The notes: generated by a model not told the origin, from the sequence alone. Shown: positions 36,451 through 46,303, counted from the first letter of the stretch. The stretch: 64,000 bases of DNA from Marinobacter salexigens (GCF_018860765.1 NZ_JAHKPV010000021.1:489845-553844), one strand, 5' to 3'. A program made the numbers and translations.

Positions 36451-39375
36451 TTACAACTCCTGAATATCCAGCCCTAGCCCTTCAACCAGAGCGCGGTTTT
36501 CCGGACCGGTTACCACAGCTGTGCTTGCCTTTTCAGGCACAAGCCAGATTGCAGCTACGCGTTTGAGGTCATCAAGCGTCACTGATAACACCCGCTCCCG
36601 GAAGCGCGCACGCTGCTCAGCACTGCGTCCAAACAGCTTGTTATGGAAAGCATGACGTGCAGCACCAGCAGGCGAACGTGGCCGATCCAGCTGGCCAATT
36701 ACTCCGAGAATGGACTCTTCCAGCTCTTGATACTCATGCTCCGTTTCCTGAAGCCACGCCAGCGCCTTGTCGAAATCATCAAGGGTGTCAGCTAGGCGCG
36801 GATCACGATAAGAGAAAAAGCGGAAATTGCCATTCACGCTGTCCTGAGACGCACCGCCACCATAAGCACCGCCCTTCTCCCGTATTGCTCTATGCAAATA
36901 ACCATTGCGCAAAAAACCACCAAGTACGGTAAGTGCAGCCGCATCCGGATGATCAACGGGAACCGTGCTGTAGGCCCGCGCACAAAAATTTACCTGAGTG
37001 GAGGTAAGCCAGGCTTCCCGGGTTACAAAGTTCACCGGTTCCATTGCCCAGTGGGATGATTCATCGCTTGCATCGCTTTGCCAGCATGATTTGAGGTCGT
37101 CGATTAATGCGGGAAGCTGCTCTTCTTCGCCGATAACCAAAAACTCGCGAGCCTGCTGACGAATCCTGTCGTGCAGATTCGCCAACTTTCGACAGAAGGC
37201 TTCAAGTGCGGCTGGGTCTTTCAGGGACTGATCCAGCTCTTTGGTGCCACGAATTCCGGCCAGACCGCCCAGACGGAAAGATAGCCACGCCCCCGGGCTC
37301 GAACCCTGAGCCGCAGCACCCATGGCCAGAGCATGACCGCTACCCGTTACCGCCTGCTCCCTGCGGGCGCGAATCTGGGAAATAATTTCCCGAATGCGAC
37401 CGTGTTCGTCGAAACGGGCACTGGTATAAACGTCACGAAGCAACTTCGTCAGAGCCGTTCGATTGCGGGCTAGCGCCTTACCACTGAAGATCATAAAGCC
37501 AGACAAGCTCTGGACATCGTCAATACGGCCCTTGGCAGTAAAAGAGGCACCAATGCCGCCGGATTCTGCCGAGATTCGATCCTGCATCTGTAGATAATCC
37601 AAGTCACCGCAGCCAACTTCGGAGATCAGCGCGCCGTAATACGGCAAGAGCAAAAGCTCGTCTTCAGTTAAGTCTGGCAGGGGCAGCACAATTTGTTCAT
37701 AAATCAGACCGTTGGTTCCACGAGCGTAAACCGTGGCTGAAATGTCGCCATCAAAGCGGGCTTCCGGCTCTGGCATCTGCAATGGGACATCCGTCAGATC
37801 CACTTTTGGCAAGATGGAATCGTCATCCTTGCGCATCTGGCGCTCTTCCAAGGCTTTCGCACGCTCGACAATGTGAGAGACTTCTTCACTTGTGAGCTCA
37901 GCTTTGCGTTTCGCAAGAGCTTCACGAATAGCTTGCTGGCGTCGCGCGTCCAACTTGTCGTCCGGGCGCAGAGTAAGCGTAACCCGGTGTGGGTTATCCA
38001 GCAATTTGCGACGAATCAGATCAGGAATATATTGTGGGTCGCGTATTTTTTCGCGCAGCGAAGCAAGAACCGGCTCTAAATCCAGCAGCTCAACCGGGTC
38101 CCCACCATGAACCATGGGAGCTATTGCACTCATGATCAGTTGTAGGCCATAAGGGAAGCTGTCCCCGGCGATCTCCCGCTGATGCAGTTCAAGCTGGTGA
38201 AGGATGGCTTCCAGACGCTCTTCACTCACACCGTCTTCAACCACTTTCTGAAGCGTACCCTCAATCAGGGCCTCAAGATCTCTCTGCTTCTCCGGTTCAC
38301 TCCCTTCAATGCCGCAAACAAAAGTCATTTCCCGGTTGGAGTCTTCCAGCCCGCACATGGGCGAAGGCGCCTGACCAATATCGGTTGTCTCCAGCGCGCG
38401 CATTAAAGGTGATGCACTGTTTTCCAGCAGAACAGACGACAGCAACTGACCTTCCAGATTCTCTTGCAGGTCAAAACTATGACCCAGCAGCCAACCCATA
38501 ACAATGTGGGTTTTATCGGATATATCTTCACCCTCGTTCACGCCATAGCCCTGCTCCACACGAACGGGCGCAAACATGCGCTTTTCATCGCGCACGGGCA
38601 GTTCAATGTCTAATTTTTCGAAGCGCTTGAGAGCCAGCTCCTCAAACCGTTCGTGGTGTTCGTAAGCTGAAATATTGCCGTAGGTGGCAAAGATGGCATT
38701 ACTTGGATGGTAATGATGCTTATAGAAGCGAATGAGGTCGTCATAGCTCAAATCAACAATATGATCCGGCTCTCCGCCACTGTTGTAATGGTAGGTTGTC
38801 GTTGGGAACAGGTGGCTGCTCAGATTCTGCCAGAGTTGAGAGGTTGCTGAACTCATGGCGCCTTTCATCTCGTTGTAAACAACACCCTTATAAACCAGAT
38901 CTGTGCTGGGATCATTCGGCTTCTCAAACTCAAGCCGATGCCCTTCCTGAGCGAAATCCAGCGGGTCAAGTTTGGAGAAAAACACCGAGTCCAGATAAAC
39001 CGACAACAGGTTATCAAAATCCTTTCGATTCATACTGGCAAAAGGGTAAGCCGTCCAGTCGCTGCTCGTGAACGCATTCATAAAGGTGTTCAAAGAACGG
39101 CGGATCATCATAAAAAAAGGATCACGAACCGGGTAACGCTCACTACCACACAACGCCGTATGTTCAAGAATATGGGCAACGCCGGTAGAATCCATGGGGA
39201 AGGTTCTCAGCGCCACAAAAAACACGTTTTCATCGTTATCCGCCGCCAGATGGAGATGGCGGGCACCGGTTTTTTTATGGCGATACTCTTCTACGTTAAG
39301 ATTAAGCGTATCAATCCGGTGACTGCGAAGCTTCTCAAAAGCCGGATGGGTTGCGTTATCGATCACTGCAGCCAT
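36451..39375 (-). CDS. M16C-family zinc metalloprotease (presequence-protease-like)
   Basis: A 974-residue insulinase-family protease with four homologous domains. The inverted zinc motif HILEH (68-72) is followed by the distal ligand Glu169 in VVYNEMKG. The N-terminal half is active and the C-terminal half (with RSPAGAARHAFHNKLFG and similar) closes the chamber that holds peptides up to about 70 residues. The closest known enzyme is mitochondrial PreP; bacterial members are cytoplasmic or periplasmic peptidases. No signal peptide is seen. The gene stands alone, divergent from a small membrane protein. Confidence 0.92.
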   Translation of the reverse strand: MAAVIDNATHPAFEKLRSHRIDTLNLNVEEYRHKKTGARHLHLAADNDENVFFVALRTFPMDSTGVAHILEHTALCGSERYPVRDPFFMMIRRSLNTFMNAFTSSDWTAYPFASMNRKDFDNLLSVYLDSVFFSKLDPLDFAQEGHRLEFEKPNDPSTDLVYKGVVYNEMKGAMSSATSQLWQNLSSHLFPTTTYHYNSGGEPDHIVDLSYDDLIRFYKHHYHPSNAIFATYGNISAYEHHERFEELALKRFEKLDIELPVRDEKRMFAPVRVEQGYGVNEGEDISDKTHIVMGWLLGHSFDLQENLEGQLLSSVLLENSASPLMRALETTDIGQAPSPMCGLEDSNREMTFVCGIEGSEPEKQRDLEALIEGTLQKVVEDGVSEERLEAILHQLELHQREIAGDSFPYGLQLIMSAIAPMVHGGDPVELLDLEPVLASLREKIRDPQYIPDLIRRKLLDNPHRVTLTLRPDDKLDARRQQAIREALAKRKAELTSEEVSHIVERAKALEERQMRKDDDSILPKVDLTDVPLQMPEPEARFDGDISATVYARGTNGLIYEQIVLPLPDLTEDELLLLPYYGALISEVGCGDLDYLQMQDRISAESGGIGASFTAKGRIDDVQSLSGFMIFSGKALARNRTALTKLLRDVYTSARFDEHGRIREIISQIRARREQAVTGSGHALAMGAAAQGSSPGAWLSFRLGGLAGIRGTKELDQSLKDPAALEAFCRKLANLHDRIRQQAREFLVIGEEEQLPALIDDLKSCWQSDASDESSHWAMEPVNFVTREAWLTSTQVNFCARAYSTVPVDHPDAAALTVLGGFLRNGYLHRAIREKGGAYGGGASQDSVNGNFRFFSYRDPRLADTLDDFDKALAWLQETEHEYQELEESILGVIGQLDRPRSPAGAARHAFHNKLFGRSAEQRARFRERVLSVTLDDLKRVAAIWLVPEKASTAVVTGPENRALVEGLGLDIQEL

Positions 39376-39477
39376 TCAAACTATCCTATCTTTAAATAAT
39401 TGGAGAATGACAGGGTAACACGTACTATCAGTTATCCTGTATCCGTCACCCCAGCGATAAAGGCAGCTAACAGGAAT

Positions 39478-39939
39478 ATGAGCACATCGTCAGGCCTAGC
39501 AAATGCCAATCAGGCTCCCGAAGTCGCCGCCTACTGGGCAGAGCGCCGCCGGTATCTTGAGCGCATCCGGAAATCCCCAGAGGTGCGGCAGCGCTTCTGG
39601 CGGGAGGTAGCCATTTATTTTGCACGCCGCCTGCTTTGGTCTTTCGGATTTTTTCCAATATTCATGGCTTTTTGGGTGCCGTTGGTATTGTCCAGTTTCA
39701 ACCCTGTTGTAATGGCTTCCGATTTGATCCCCCTGCTTCAGGATTTCGTAAGTGCCAACCCAGAGGTTCAAGCCACAACACTTAGCACTGTGGCCATGGC
39801 TTGGGTGTCGGTCGGCTTTTTCTTTCTGATTTTTGATTTTGTTCTTACTCCGTTCAGATCGCCTTACGAATATGAAGCTGACGTCTACATGAGGGCGTGG
39901 GAGCAGCTTAATCATGAACAACTTCCGGACAAAGTGTGA
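39478..39939 (+). CDS. Small two-helix membrane protein, function unknown
   Basis: A 153-residue protein not recognised. The first 45 residues are charged and polar (WAERRRYLERIRKSPEVRQRFWRE), followed by two hydrophobic helices at about 54-74 and 106-126 separated by a short polar loop, then an acidic tail. Both ends should face the cytoplasm. ATG 39478 follows AGGA; an in-frame start at 39400 adds 26 unlikely residues. It is divergent from the M16C protease and 113 bases before the PEGA-MORN gene. Confidence 0.7.
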   Translation: MSTSSGLANANQAPEVAAYWAERRRYLERIRKSPEVRQRFWREVAIYFARRLLWSFGFFPIFMAFWVPLVLSSFNPVVMASDLIPLLQDFVSANPEVQATTLSTVAMAWVSVGFFFLIFDFVLTPFRSPYEYEADVYMRAWEQLNHEQLPDKV

Positions 39940-40052
39940 TTTGGCCAGCATTCTCGCCAACTTCAAGCACTTTCAGTTACATATCTCCGCTCTCGCTGGG
40001 TAAGATGAATCTGCTACCGAATTCGTAGATTGCAGGATTAAGAGGTTCCGTC

Positions 40053-41468
40053 ATGGTCGATTTCAGACCACTTTTGTTTTTGAATGCTCTGGCTCTTATG
40101 CTTCTGGTAACCGCCGGTTTCGCTGCTGTTCGTAGCGACCTGCCAGTCACAGACGTTACCCAGAAAACCGCGCAGCAAGCTCAGGCCACACCAGCGCCTG
40201 AGCCTGTAGAGCAAAAAAGAACGCCGGAAGTCGTTAGCGCACAGGTTGAGGCAGGCAAGCCGGAACCCGATGTGAAAGCGCCAAAGCCAGCGCCAAACAT
40301 TGAGACAATTGTTGAGGCGCCTAAACCCGCACCTGAAACTGAAATGGTCACAGAGGCTCCGGAAAAAGTTGAGGCTTCCCCCGCTCAACCGCCCGTAAAC
40401 GCGGAACCTTTTAGTATTCCCGAACTCCCGCAAGAAACTCTGGTAGTTGCATCAGCAGAGCCGCCAGAGGCAATGACGGCCCAAACCACAGACGCGACCG
40501 AAGTGGAACCTAAGCCAAAACCTGAGCCACCTCCGAAAACAGGCTCTCTTATCCTACGCTCGAATGTAGCGGGAGATCAGGTTGAAATTAACGGCAAGAA
40601 CTACGGCGCAACACGCTTAGATCTCGAACTGGCACCCGGCAATTACGACATAACGATCAGCAAAGAGGGCTTCAAGCCCTGGCAGCAAAGTGTTGCTCTC
40701 GATGCTGGTAATGAACTGACTCTGGTAGGCAAGCTAGAAGCCTATACCACCGTCAATTACCAGAACGGCAGCTGGAGAGGCGGCGTAAAGACCGGTGACG
40801 GAACCTACGAAGATAGCGATGGCCTGAGATATGAAGGCCAGTTCGTAGACGGCGCCTTTCACGGAACGGGCACCGCCTGGTACCCAGACGGTAGCCGTCA
40901 CGAGGGTGATTGGGAGAATGGCAAACGCACCGGCGAAGGCGTGTGGCGCGATGCAGATGGCTCGCGCTATACCGGCCAATTCAAAGACGATGCTTTTTTT
41001 GGTCAAGGCACTCTCACGCGTGCCAATGGTGATATTTTAACTGGAGAGTGGGCACAAGGGCGGCTTAACGGCCACGGCTCGCTGGCAACCGCTGACGGCA
41101 TGCTTTACGTGGGCAGCTTTCGCAACAGCGATTTTCATGGGCCAGGCACTCTAACCTACCCGGATGGCCGCCACTATGAAGGCGGCTTTTCCAACGGAGC
41201 TTTCCATGGCCGTGGCTCAGAAGTTTTCGCCAATGGTAAGAAATACGAAGGCGAGTATGTAGACGGCAAGTTCCACGGAAACGGCTTGTTGCGCAACCCG
41301 AATGGCAGCTCCATCGAGGCGACTTTTCGCTACGGTGAACCCTACGGCCAGGTTCGCCTGACCACCGAGGCCGGTGAAATTTTCACTGCCCGCACGACAG
41401 AGCCCGGCGTTTGTTATCGGGACAAAAGCTACCGGGCAACACAGTGCCCGAAACTCGAAGGCTGGTAG
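40053..41468 (+). CDS. PEGA-domain and MORN-repeat membrane protein
   Basis: A 471-residue protein. A single N-terminal helix (about 7-26) anchors it, then comes a Pro/Glu/Lys-rich linker (about 45-160) like that of TonB, a PEGA domain (163-229, GSLILRSNVAGDQVEINGKNYG), and seven to nine MORN repeats (from about 237 to 435) with an exact 23-residue period, YEGQF at 260, HEGDW at 283, YTGQF at 306 and so on. Two cysteines in the last 25 residues could form a disulfide. The repeats should sit in the periplasm, reaching out on the linker. No function is known; the response regulator follows 61 bases later. Confidence 0.85.
   Translation: MVDFRPLLFLNALALMLLVTAGFAAVRSDLPVTDVTQKTAQQAQATPAPEPVEQKRTPEVVSAQVEAGKPEPDVKAPKPAPNIETIVEAPKPAPETEMVTEAPEKVEASPAQPPVNAEPFSIPELPQETLVVASAEPPEAMTAQTTDATEVEPKPKPEPPPKTGSLILRSNVAGDQVEINGKNYGATRLDLELAPGNYDITISKEGFKPWQQSVALDAGNELTLVGKLEAYTTVNYQNGSWRGGVKTGDGTYEDSDGLRYEGQFVDGAFHGTGTAWYPDGSRHEGDWENGKRTGEGVWRDADGSRYTGQFKDDAFFGQGTLTRANGDILTGEWAQGRLNGHGSLATADGMLYVGSFRNSDFHGPGTLTYPDGRHYEGGFSNGAFHGRGSEVFANGKKYEGEYVDGKFHGNGLLRNPNGSSIEATFRYGEPYGQVRLTTEAGEIFTARTTEPGVCYRDKSYRATQCPKLEGW
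40830..41322 (+). repeat. 69-base coding repeat (MORN units)
   Basis: Seven consecutive units of 69 bases, each coding a 23-residue MORN repeat with G-x-G and YEG-like words. The DNA has diverged, so this is protein-level repetition rather than a recent expansion. Confidence 0.75.
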
Positions 41469-41529
41469 CTCTAGCAATAAAATCAGCCCGATAACTAACG
41501 CGATTGATGTAACAGCTTGAGGTAGTAAG

Positions 41530-42627
41530 ATGGCGATCAAGAATGCTCTTCTGGTGGACGATTCCAAGGTAGCCAGGTTTGCACTGAGCAAACTGCTGGA
41601 AAACCGCGAAATGAATGTCAATATGGCGGGCTCTGCGGAAGAAGCCCTGGATTTCCTCAATAGCAACGAACATCCAGACGTCATCTTCATGGATCACCTG
41701 ATGCCTGGCATGAACGGCGTAGAAGCTACCAAGGCCATCAAAAGCAATCCTGAAACTGCCAGCATTCCCATTATTATGTGCACATCCCAAAAATCGTCTT
41801 CATTCACCAAAGAAGCGAAGAATTTTGGGGTTTACAACATTCTGACTAAGCCTACCCAGCCCGATGGCCTTGGCCTGGTTCTTGATCAGTTGGCAATTGA
41901 TGTAACCGAAGGCATGCTGCCGACCGCGCCTTTTGTTGGCCCCGAGCTTGAAGAGGAGAATCTGTTCACAGGCATCCCAGAGGACGCATCGCTAGACATG
42001 CCGTCAAGTCAGGCAGAAAGCGAGCCAGCTCTCAGCGACAACAACTCATCAACTAGCGTTCCACTCACCAGCGATCTGATCGAGCAAATTTCCCGATCTG
42101 CCGTGAAAACTCACGTGAACAATCGCCTCCACGAACTGCTCAGTTCTTTGTTTGATGAGCAATTCGACCATCTGAAGCGTGCACTGGAGGAATCCCGAAG
42201 CAAGCAGGAAGCTATGATTGAAGAGCGCTTGGGCGCTATGAGCGGGGTGATAGAAGAGCGCACCCGGAACCTGCGCGATGATGTAGCAGCAGAAGTAAAC
42301 CTTAATCTGGGTCGCGAACTTGCGAACCTGAAAAAGGAGCTTTCCAGCAGCTCCGGCTTTACCAACGACCATTTGGCCGAGCTGAAAGATCACATTACCA
42401 GCGTACAAACGATCGACACCGAGTTTTGGCAAACCCTGCAATCGGAAGCAATACAGCAAGCCCACGAAATATCACGGGAGACTGCCGAAGATATTGCCCA
42501 ACGTACGATCGACTTGTTCGTATCGCAGCAGCGTTCTGCTTCCTCCAAGCTCTACACCGTTGGCCTTGCCGTAAGCCTTGGGGTGTTCAGTTTGGGAATC
42601 GCCTGGCTTGCAGGCTTGTTTGGTTAA
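41530..42627 (+). CDS. Response regulator with coiled coil and C-terminal membrane anchor
   Basis: A 365-residue protein with an N-terminal receiver domain (1-125): acidic pair Asp10/Asp11, phospho-acceptor Asp55 (FMDHLMPG), Thr85/Ser86 and Lys107. A variable linker (about 125-185) leads to a helical, probably coiled-coil part (about 195-330). Residues 341-363 ([22 protein letters not shown]) form a tail anchor. There is no output domain of a known type, which is unusual for a response regulator. It is 61 bases after the PEGA-MORN gene. The 3' end overlaps the nucleotidyltransferase gene on the other strand by 41 bases. Confidence 0.88.
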   Translation: MAIKNALLVDDSKVARFALSKLLENREMNVNMAGSAEEALDFLNSNEHPDVIFMDHLMPGMNGVEATKAIKSNPETASIPIIMCTSQKSSSFTKEAKNFGVYNILTKPTQPDGLGLVLDQLAIDVTEGMLPTAPFVGPELEEENLFTGIPEDASLDMPSSQAESEPALSDNNSSTSVPLTSDLIEQISRSAVKTHVNNRLHELLSSLFDEQFDHLKRALEESRSKQEAMIEERLGAMSGVIEERTRNLRDDVAAEVNLNLGRELANLKKELSSSSGFTNDHLAELKDHITSVQTIDTEFWQTLQSEAIQQAHEISRETAEDIAQRTIDLFVSQQRSASSKLYTVGLAVSLGVFSLGIAWLAGLFG

Positions 42628-43321
42628 GCGACTCGCGAATGCTCACCCAATCCTCCGGTGTGTCTATGTCATCATGGACACCCGGAATGATAAGCCGAGT
42701 CGCATTCACCTCCATCAACAAACGACCAGCGCCCTGATCTCCCTCTAGCTCCAGCACCTGAGGCCATAACCAACGGGGCAGGTAGGCTGGCACTCCTGGG
42801 CGCCGCCCATAGTCAGCAGCAGCCGGCAACTTGGGAAAACCTCTCGCCACTTCACCAAATGCCCGAAGTGCGTCTTGGTCTAATAATGGTTGATCCGCAA
42901 CCAAAACAAAGACACCTTTGACCTGAGGCCCAAGGCTGCGGATACCTGCCGCCAACGAAGCCGACACACCCTCATGCCAATCAGCCACAGGCACCCAACG
43001 AGACGGCTGCACACGGCAACGAAAACGTATCAATGGATACCAGGCGCCACAAACAACGCGCACATCTCGACTTAGCACCCTGCCCTGTCCGATGGCACAA
43101 TCCAGCAGAGTTTGCTCTCCACCCACATGGCCACTCAGGCTTAACATTGCTTTAGAACGCCCGAACCGGCTGGAAGCACCGGCAGCAAGAATAAGTGCCG
43201 GAAACTCCTGATCGATGTCATGGCAAGAGGCCGCTATGATGTTTCTCCTGATATAGAGATGAACATGAAACGAGTGGCAGGAAATAGCGCGTGTTCGGTG
43301 CGTGACAAGACACTCGACCAT
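42587..43321 (-). CDS. MobA/MocA-like nucleotidyltransferase
   Basis: A NTP-transferase fold protein. The nucleotide motif [13 protein letters not shown] is at 45-57 (counting from ATG 43321), and the middle has [14 protein letters not shown], with DIDTPEDW near the end; this is the MocA/MobA pattern of enzymes adding CMP or GMP to molybdopterin. The first 28 residues look unlike the family. A strong AGGAG at 43245-43249 sits just before in-frame ATC 43240 and ATA 43237, so a rare start codon there is possible. No other molybdenum gene is near. Confidence 0.8.
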   Translation of the reverse strand: MVECLVTHRTRAISCHSFHVHLYIRRNIIAASCHDIDQEFPALILAAGASSRFGRSKAMLSLSGHVGGEQTLLDCAIGQGRVLSRDVRVVCGAWYPLIRFRCRVQPSRWVPVADWHEGVSASLAAGIRSLGPQVKGVFVLVADQPLLDQDALRAFGEVARGFPKLPAAADYGRRPGVPAYLPRWLWPQVLELEGDQGAGRLLMEVNATRLIIPGVHDDIDTPEDWVSIRESLNQTSLQARRFPN

Positions 43322-43373
43322 GGATTTTTGCTAGAATCCACCCATCATTCAACCCTACCCGCCCGGAAATTTG

Positions 43374-44225
43374 ATGAACCACCTGTTTGTAGACAACCTC
43401 ACTGTTATTGATTTCGCATATCTGGATCCTACCCGTGGATTAGTCGGGGAAAGCTGGATTGCAGACGTGGTGCTAGGAGGCGAGCTTGATGATCAGGGTA
43501 TGGTATTCGATTTCAGCAATGTGAAGCGCACCATAAAGCGCATCATCGACGAGCGTGTGGATCACCGGCTAGTCATACCCCGAGGCTACGAGGGCCTATC
43601 CTGGAATCAGGACACGCCTGACACTTTTATCTGGAACCTTTCCGACGGTAGTCACATCATTCATCGTTCTCCCGACGAAGCCGTTGTTTGGCTCTCTTCA
43701 GACCGGGTTACACCGTCAGCCGTGGCTGCCCTGCTTGAGCGTGAACTCCTAGCAGTGCTACCGAGCAATGTGAGCTCCGTACAGATCAACCTACGGGAAG
43801 AGGTGATTGACGGCGCCTACTATCATTACGTTCATGGCTTGAAAAAACATCTCGGCAACTGTCAGCGAATAGCGCACGGCCACCGGTCACCGATTCGCAT
43901 TGACCGGAATGGAAAGCGTGATGAAGAACTGGAGCGTTCGTGGTCCAAGCTATGGCAGGATATCTATGTGGGCTCTGAGGAGGATGTAGTGCGCCGCCAA
44001 GTTGAAGACGATGGCGTTGCTTACATCACCTTCGAGTACGAAGCCAACCAAGGCGAATTCACGCTGACCTTGCCTGAGAAGCGGGTTTACATGATGAACA
44101 CAGATACGACTGTGGAATTCATTGCCGCTCATATAGCCGATGAACTCAAAGCACAGCACCCATCTAACACGATTCTCGTTAAAGCCTACGAAGGTGTCGG
44201 CAAAGGGGCCATAGCCTCTCGCTAA
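43374..44225 (+). CDS. Two-domain 6-carboxytetrahydropterin synthase-like (QueD/PTPS family) protein
   Basis: A 283-residue tandem PTPS protein. The first half (about 1-115) has DFSNVKRTIKRIIDERVDHRLV, the usual helix and DH motif near 47-66, but few metal ligands. The second half has YYHYVHGLKKHLGNCQRIAHGHRS (149-171) with candidate zinc histidines 154, 168 and 170 and Cys163. QueD makes 6-carboxytetrahydropterin for queuosine; doubled forms in marine gammaproteobacteria are less studied. ATG 43374 follows GGAA. Located upstream of a terminator and a tRNA operon. Confidence 0.82.
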   Translation: MNHLFVDNLTVIDFAYLDPTRGLVGESWIADVVLGGELDDQGMVFDFSNVKRTIKRIIDERVDHRLVIPRGYEGLSWNQDTPDTFIWNLSDGSHIIHRSPDEAVVWLSSDRVTPSAVAALLERELLAVLPSNVSSVQINLREEVIDGAYYHYVHGLKKHLGNCQRIAHGHRSPIRIDRNGKRDEELERSWSKLWQDIYVGSEEDVVRRQVEDDGVAYITFEYEANQGEFTLTLPEKRVYMMNTDTTVEFIAAHIADELKAQHPSNTILVKAYEGVGKGAIASR

Positions 44226-44300
44226 AACAAAGGCCCAGGAAACAGGCCACCCTGCTCACTCTCTCTGGTATTCAACCAGATGTCACTATCACTCAGGCAC

Positions 44301-44328
44301 AAAAAAACCGCCCGAAGGCGGTTTTTTT
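44301..44328. terminator. Bidirectional terminator between the QueD-like gene and the tRNA operon
   Basis: AAAAAAACCGCC-CGAA-GGCGGTTTTTTT: a perfect stem with a GNRA-like loop flanked by A7 and T7. It can end transcription of the rightward QueD-like gene and of the leftward tRNA operon. Confidence 0.93.
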
Positions 44329-44364
44329 GATGGCTATCCGGTGGACTAAACCGTCAAGCCGTAT

Positions 44365-44440
44365 TGGCGTCCCCTAGGGGGTTCGAACCCCTGTTGCCGC
44401 CGTGAAAGGGCGGAGTCCTAGGCCACTAGACGAAGGGGAC
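44365..44440 (-). tRNA. tRNA-Glu (UUC)
   Basis: A 76-base gene with encoded CCA. The acceptor is GTCCCCT/AGGGGAC, the anticodon loop CTTTCAC has TTC, and the T loop GGTTCGAACCC is standard. It lies seven bases after tRNA-Ala on the minus strand and is followed by the terminator. Confidence 0.97.
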
Positions 44441-44447
44441 TAGAAAT

Positions 44448-44523
44448 TGGTGGAGCCAGGCGGGATCGAACCGCCGACCTCAACACTGCCAGTGTTGCGC
44501 TCTCCCAGCTGAGCTATGGCCCC
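44448..44523 (-). tRNA. tRNA-Ala (GGC)
   Basis: A 76-base gene with encoded CCA. The acceptor GGGGCCA/TGGCTCC has the G-U pair expected in tRNA-Ala (G3-U70), the anticodon loop CTGGCAG has GGC, and the T loop GGTTCGATCCC is standard. It is the first gene of the Ala-Glu operon. Confidence 0.97.
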
Positions 44524-44536
44524 TCAACGGATGCGT

Positions 44537-44565
44537 ATATTAAGGATCCGCCCCATGGGCGTCAA
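44537..44565 (-). promoter_or_regulatory. Sigma-70 promoter of the tRNA-Ala/tRNA-Glu operon
   Basis: On the minus strand TTGACG (44560-44565) and TAATAT (44537-44542) are exactly 17 bases apart. They match consensus at five and four or five of six positions. The start would be about seven bases downstream of the -10 box, just before the tRNA-Ala 5' end. Confidence 0.8.
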
Positions 44566-44638
44566 CCTTTCCATCTACTTTTTTCACGTTTTCTGAACCT
44601 CCGTGTCCAGCATGCTCATATCTCAGCCAAATTGATCG

Positions 44639-46120
44639 CTAAACAGCCAGCGCGGCGTACTCTTTTTCCACCTTTTTGGTTTCCTTCTTGGAGAAGCCTC
44701 CCAGCACCTCCAAAGCCTGACGCAAACGGGCACGGGTCATATCCGGGCCGAGCATTTCCATGGAATCCATAACCGACCACGAGTTTGGCGTACCAGCGAT
44801 AGCCACAAATACAGAAAACATAAAGTCGCCCATCTTTAAATCCATGGCTTTGGCCAAAAACTTGATGTCGGCGAAAATAGCTTCCTTGCTCCAATGGCGC
44901 TGCGCTTCGAGTTTCCACAAAGTGAACTGGAGCACACGCTTAATCTGAGCCTCTTCCAGCTTATTATGCGCAAAGTCTTCCGGCTTTAAACCAAGCATGC
45001 CAGAGAACATGAACAGAGCCATGGGTGCTACGTCGGAGAATACGTCCGCCCGACCCTTGATATGAGGCACCAGCGCCTTAAGAGCGTCTTTATTGAACCA
45101 CCACTGGCTCATGCGCTCGACAAACTGATCTTCTGTCAGTTCATCTCGCAGCCATTGGCCGTTGAGCCAGCGCAGCTTCTCCACATCAAAAACAGGGCCG
45201 CCAAGAGACACACGCTGAATATCAAAATTCTCGATCATTTCATCCAGAGTGAACTTTTCACGCTCATCGGGCATGGACCAACCCATACGGCCAAGATAGT
45301 TGGTTACGGCTTCCGGCAAAAAGCCCATGCGCTCGTAAAAGTTAATGCTGGTAGGATTCTTACGCTTCGACAGCTTGCTTTTATCGGGATTACGCAACAG
45401 CGGTAGATGGCATAGCACCGGCATATTCCAACCGAAGTACTCGTACAGCAGCTTATGCTTGGGTGCAGAGTTGATCCACTCCTCGCCGCGCAGCACATGG
45501 GTAATTTCCATCAAATGGTCGTCGACCACGTTGGCAAGATGGTAAGTCGGCATGCCATCGGATTTCAGCAAAATCTGGCAATCTACCTGAGCCCAGTCGA
45601 TTTCAATGGTGCCCCGGAGCATATCATCGATTTCGCAAATACCTTCATCAGGCACCTTCATACGAATCACATAAGACTCACCCGCATCCAAGCGACGCTT
45701 CACTTCTTCTTGGGAAAGCTCAAGGTTGCCTTTGATGCCGGGGTTCAATCCCTGCGCTTTGCGCTCCTCGCGGATAACATCCAACTCCTCTGGAGTACGG
45801 AAGCAATAGAATGCATGGCCCGCTGTCACCAAATCTTCGGCGTACTGGCCATAGGAATGCTTACGTTCAGACTGCCGATACGGCCCATGGGGGCCACCTA
45901 CATCGGGGCCTTCATCCCAATTGAGACCCAGCCAGCGCAACGCTCCGAGAATGTCCTGTTCAGATTCAGCGGTGCTACGGGCTTGGTCAGTATCCTCAAT
46001 ACGCAGGATAAACTGCCCGCCGTGCTGCCGCGCAAAACACAAGTTGAATAGGGCCACGTAGGCGGTACCAACGTGTGGATCACCGGTGGGTGATGGGGCA
46101 ATTCGGGTACGTACAGTCAT
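44639..46120 (-). CDS. gltX: Glutamyl-tRNA synthetase
   Basis: A 493-residue class I synthetase charging tRNA-Glu. The HIGH-like motif is [12 protein letters not shown] at 10-21 and KLSKRK (about 250) replaces [16 protein letters not shown] near 41-51 binds glutamate and the acceptor end. The C-terminal anticodon domain follows. It is 116 bases upstream of tRNA-Ala on the same strand and close to its own substrate tRNA-Glu. Confidence 0.96.
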   Translation of the reverse strand: MTVRTRIAPSPTGDPHVGTAYVALFNLCFARQHGGQFILRIEDTDQARSTAESEQDILGALRWLGLNWDEGPDVGGPHGPYRQSERKHSYGQYAEDLVTAGHAFYCFRTPEELDVIREERKAQGLNPGIKGNLELSQEEVKRRLDAGESYVIRMKVPDEGICEIDDMLRGTIEIDWAQVDCQILLKSDGMPTYHLANVVDDHLMEITHVLRGEEWINSAPKHKLLYEYFGWNMPVLCHLPLLRNPDKSKLSKRKNPTSINFYERMGFLPEAVTNYLGRMGWSMPDEREKFTLDEMIENFDIQRVSLGGPVFDVEKLRWLNGQWLRDELTEDQFVERMSQWWFNKDALKALVPHIKGRADVFSDVAPMALFMFSGMLGLKPEDFAHNKLEEAQIKRVLQFTLWKLEAQRHWSKEAIFADIKFLAKAMDLKMGDFMFSVFVAIAGTPNSWSVMDSMEMLGPDMTRARLRQALEVLGGFSKKETKKVEKEYAALAV

Positions 46121-46254
46121 GAAACCTTCCTGTAATCTGTGGCCGTTTAATTAACCCGGTATTATACCGGCTCGAGCGTTATTTCCCATGGGCACCACGC
46201 GTATCATTATGCAAATTCTCTATACGCACTTTAGATTTTGCGATTCCCAACCCT

Positions 46255-46276
46255 TGATGTTACATTATAACATTAC
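46255..46276 (+). promoter_or_regulatory. Candidate Zur operator of znuA
   Basis: TGATGTTACATTATAACATTAC is an AT-rich dyad (TGTTA and TAACA arms around CATTA) close to the gammaproteobacterial Zur box with GTTATA-TATAAC halves. It lies 30-50 bases upstream of znuA ATG 46304. Confidence 0.65.
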
Positions 46277-46303
46277 AGCCATTGATCAGGATTCAAACTA
46301 GTT

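Noticed and set aside
40830..41322. Repetitive DNA possibly a CRISPR array or satellite
   Set aside because: The 69-base period is fully explained by MORN protein repeats; there are no identical repeats or spacers.
44301..44565. tRNA genes as a phage or island attachment site
   Set aside because: No integrase, no repeated tRNA 3' end and no change in gene character next to the tRNAs.
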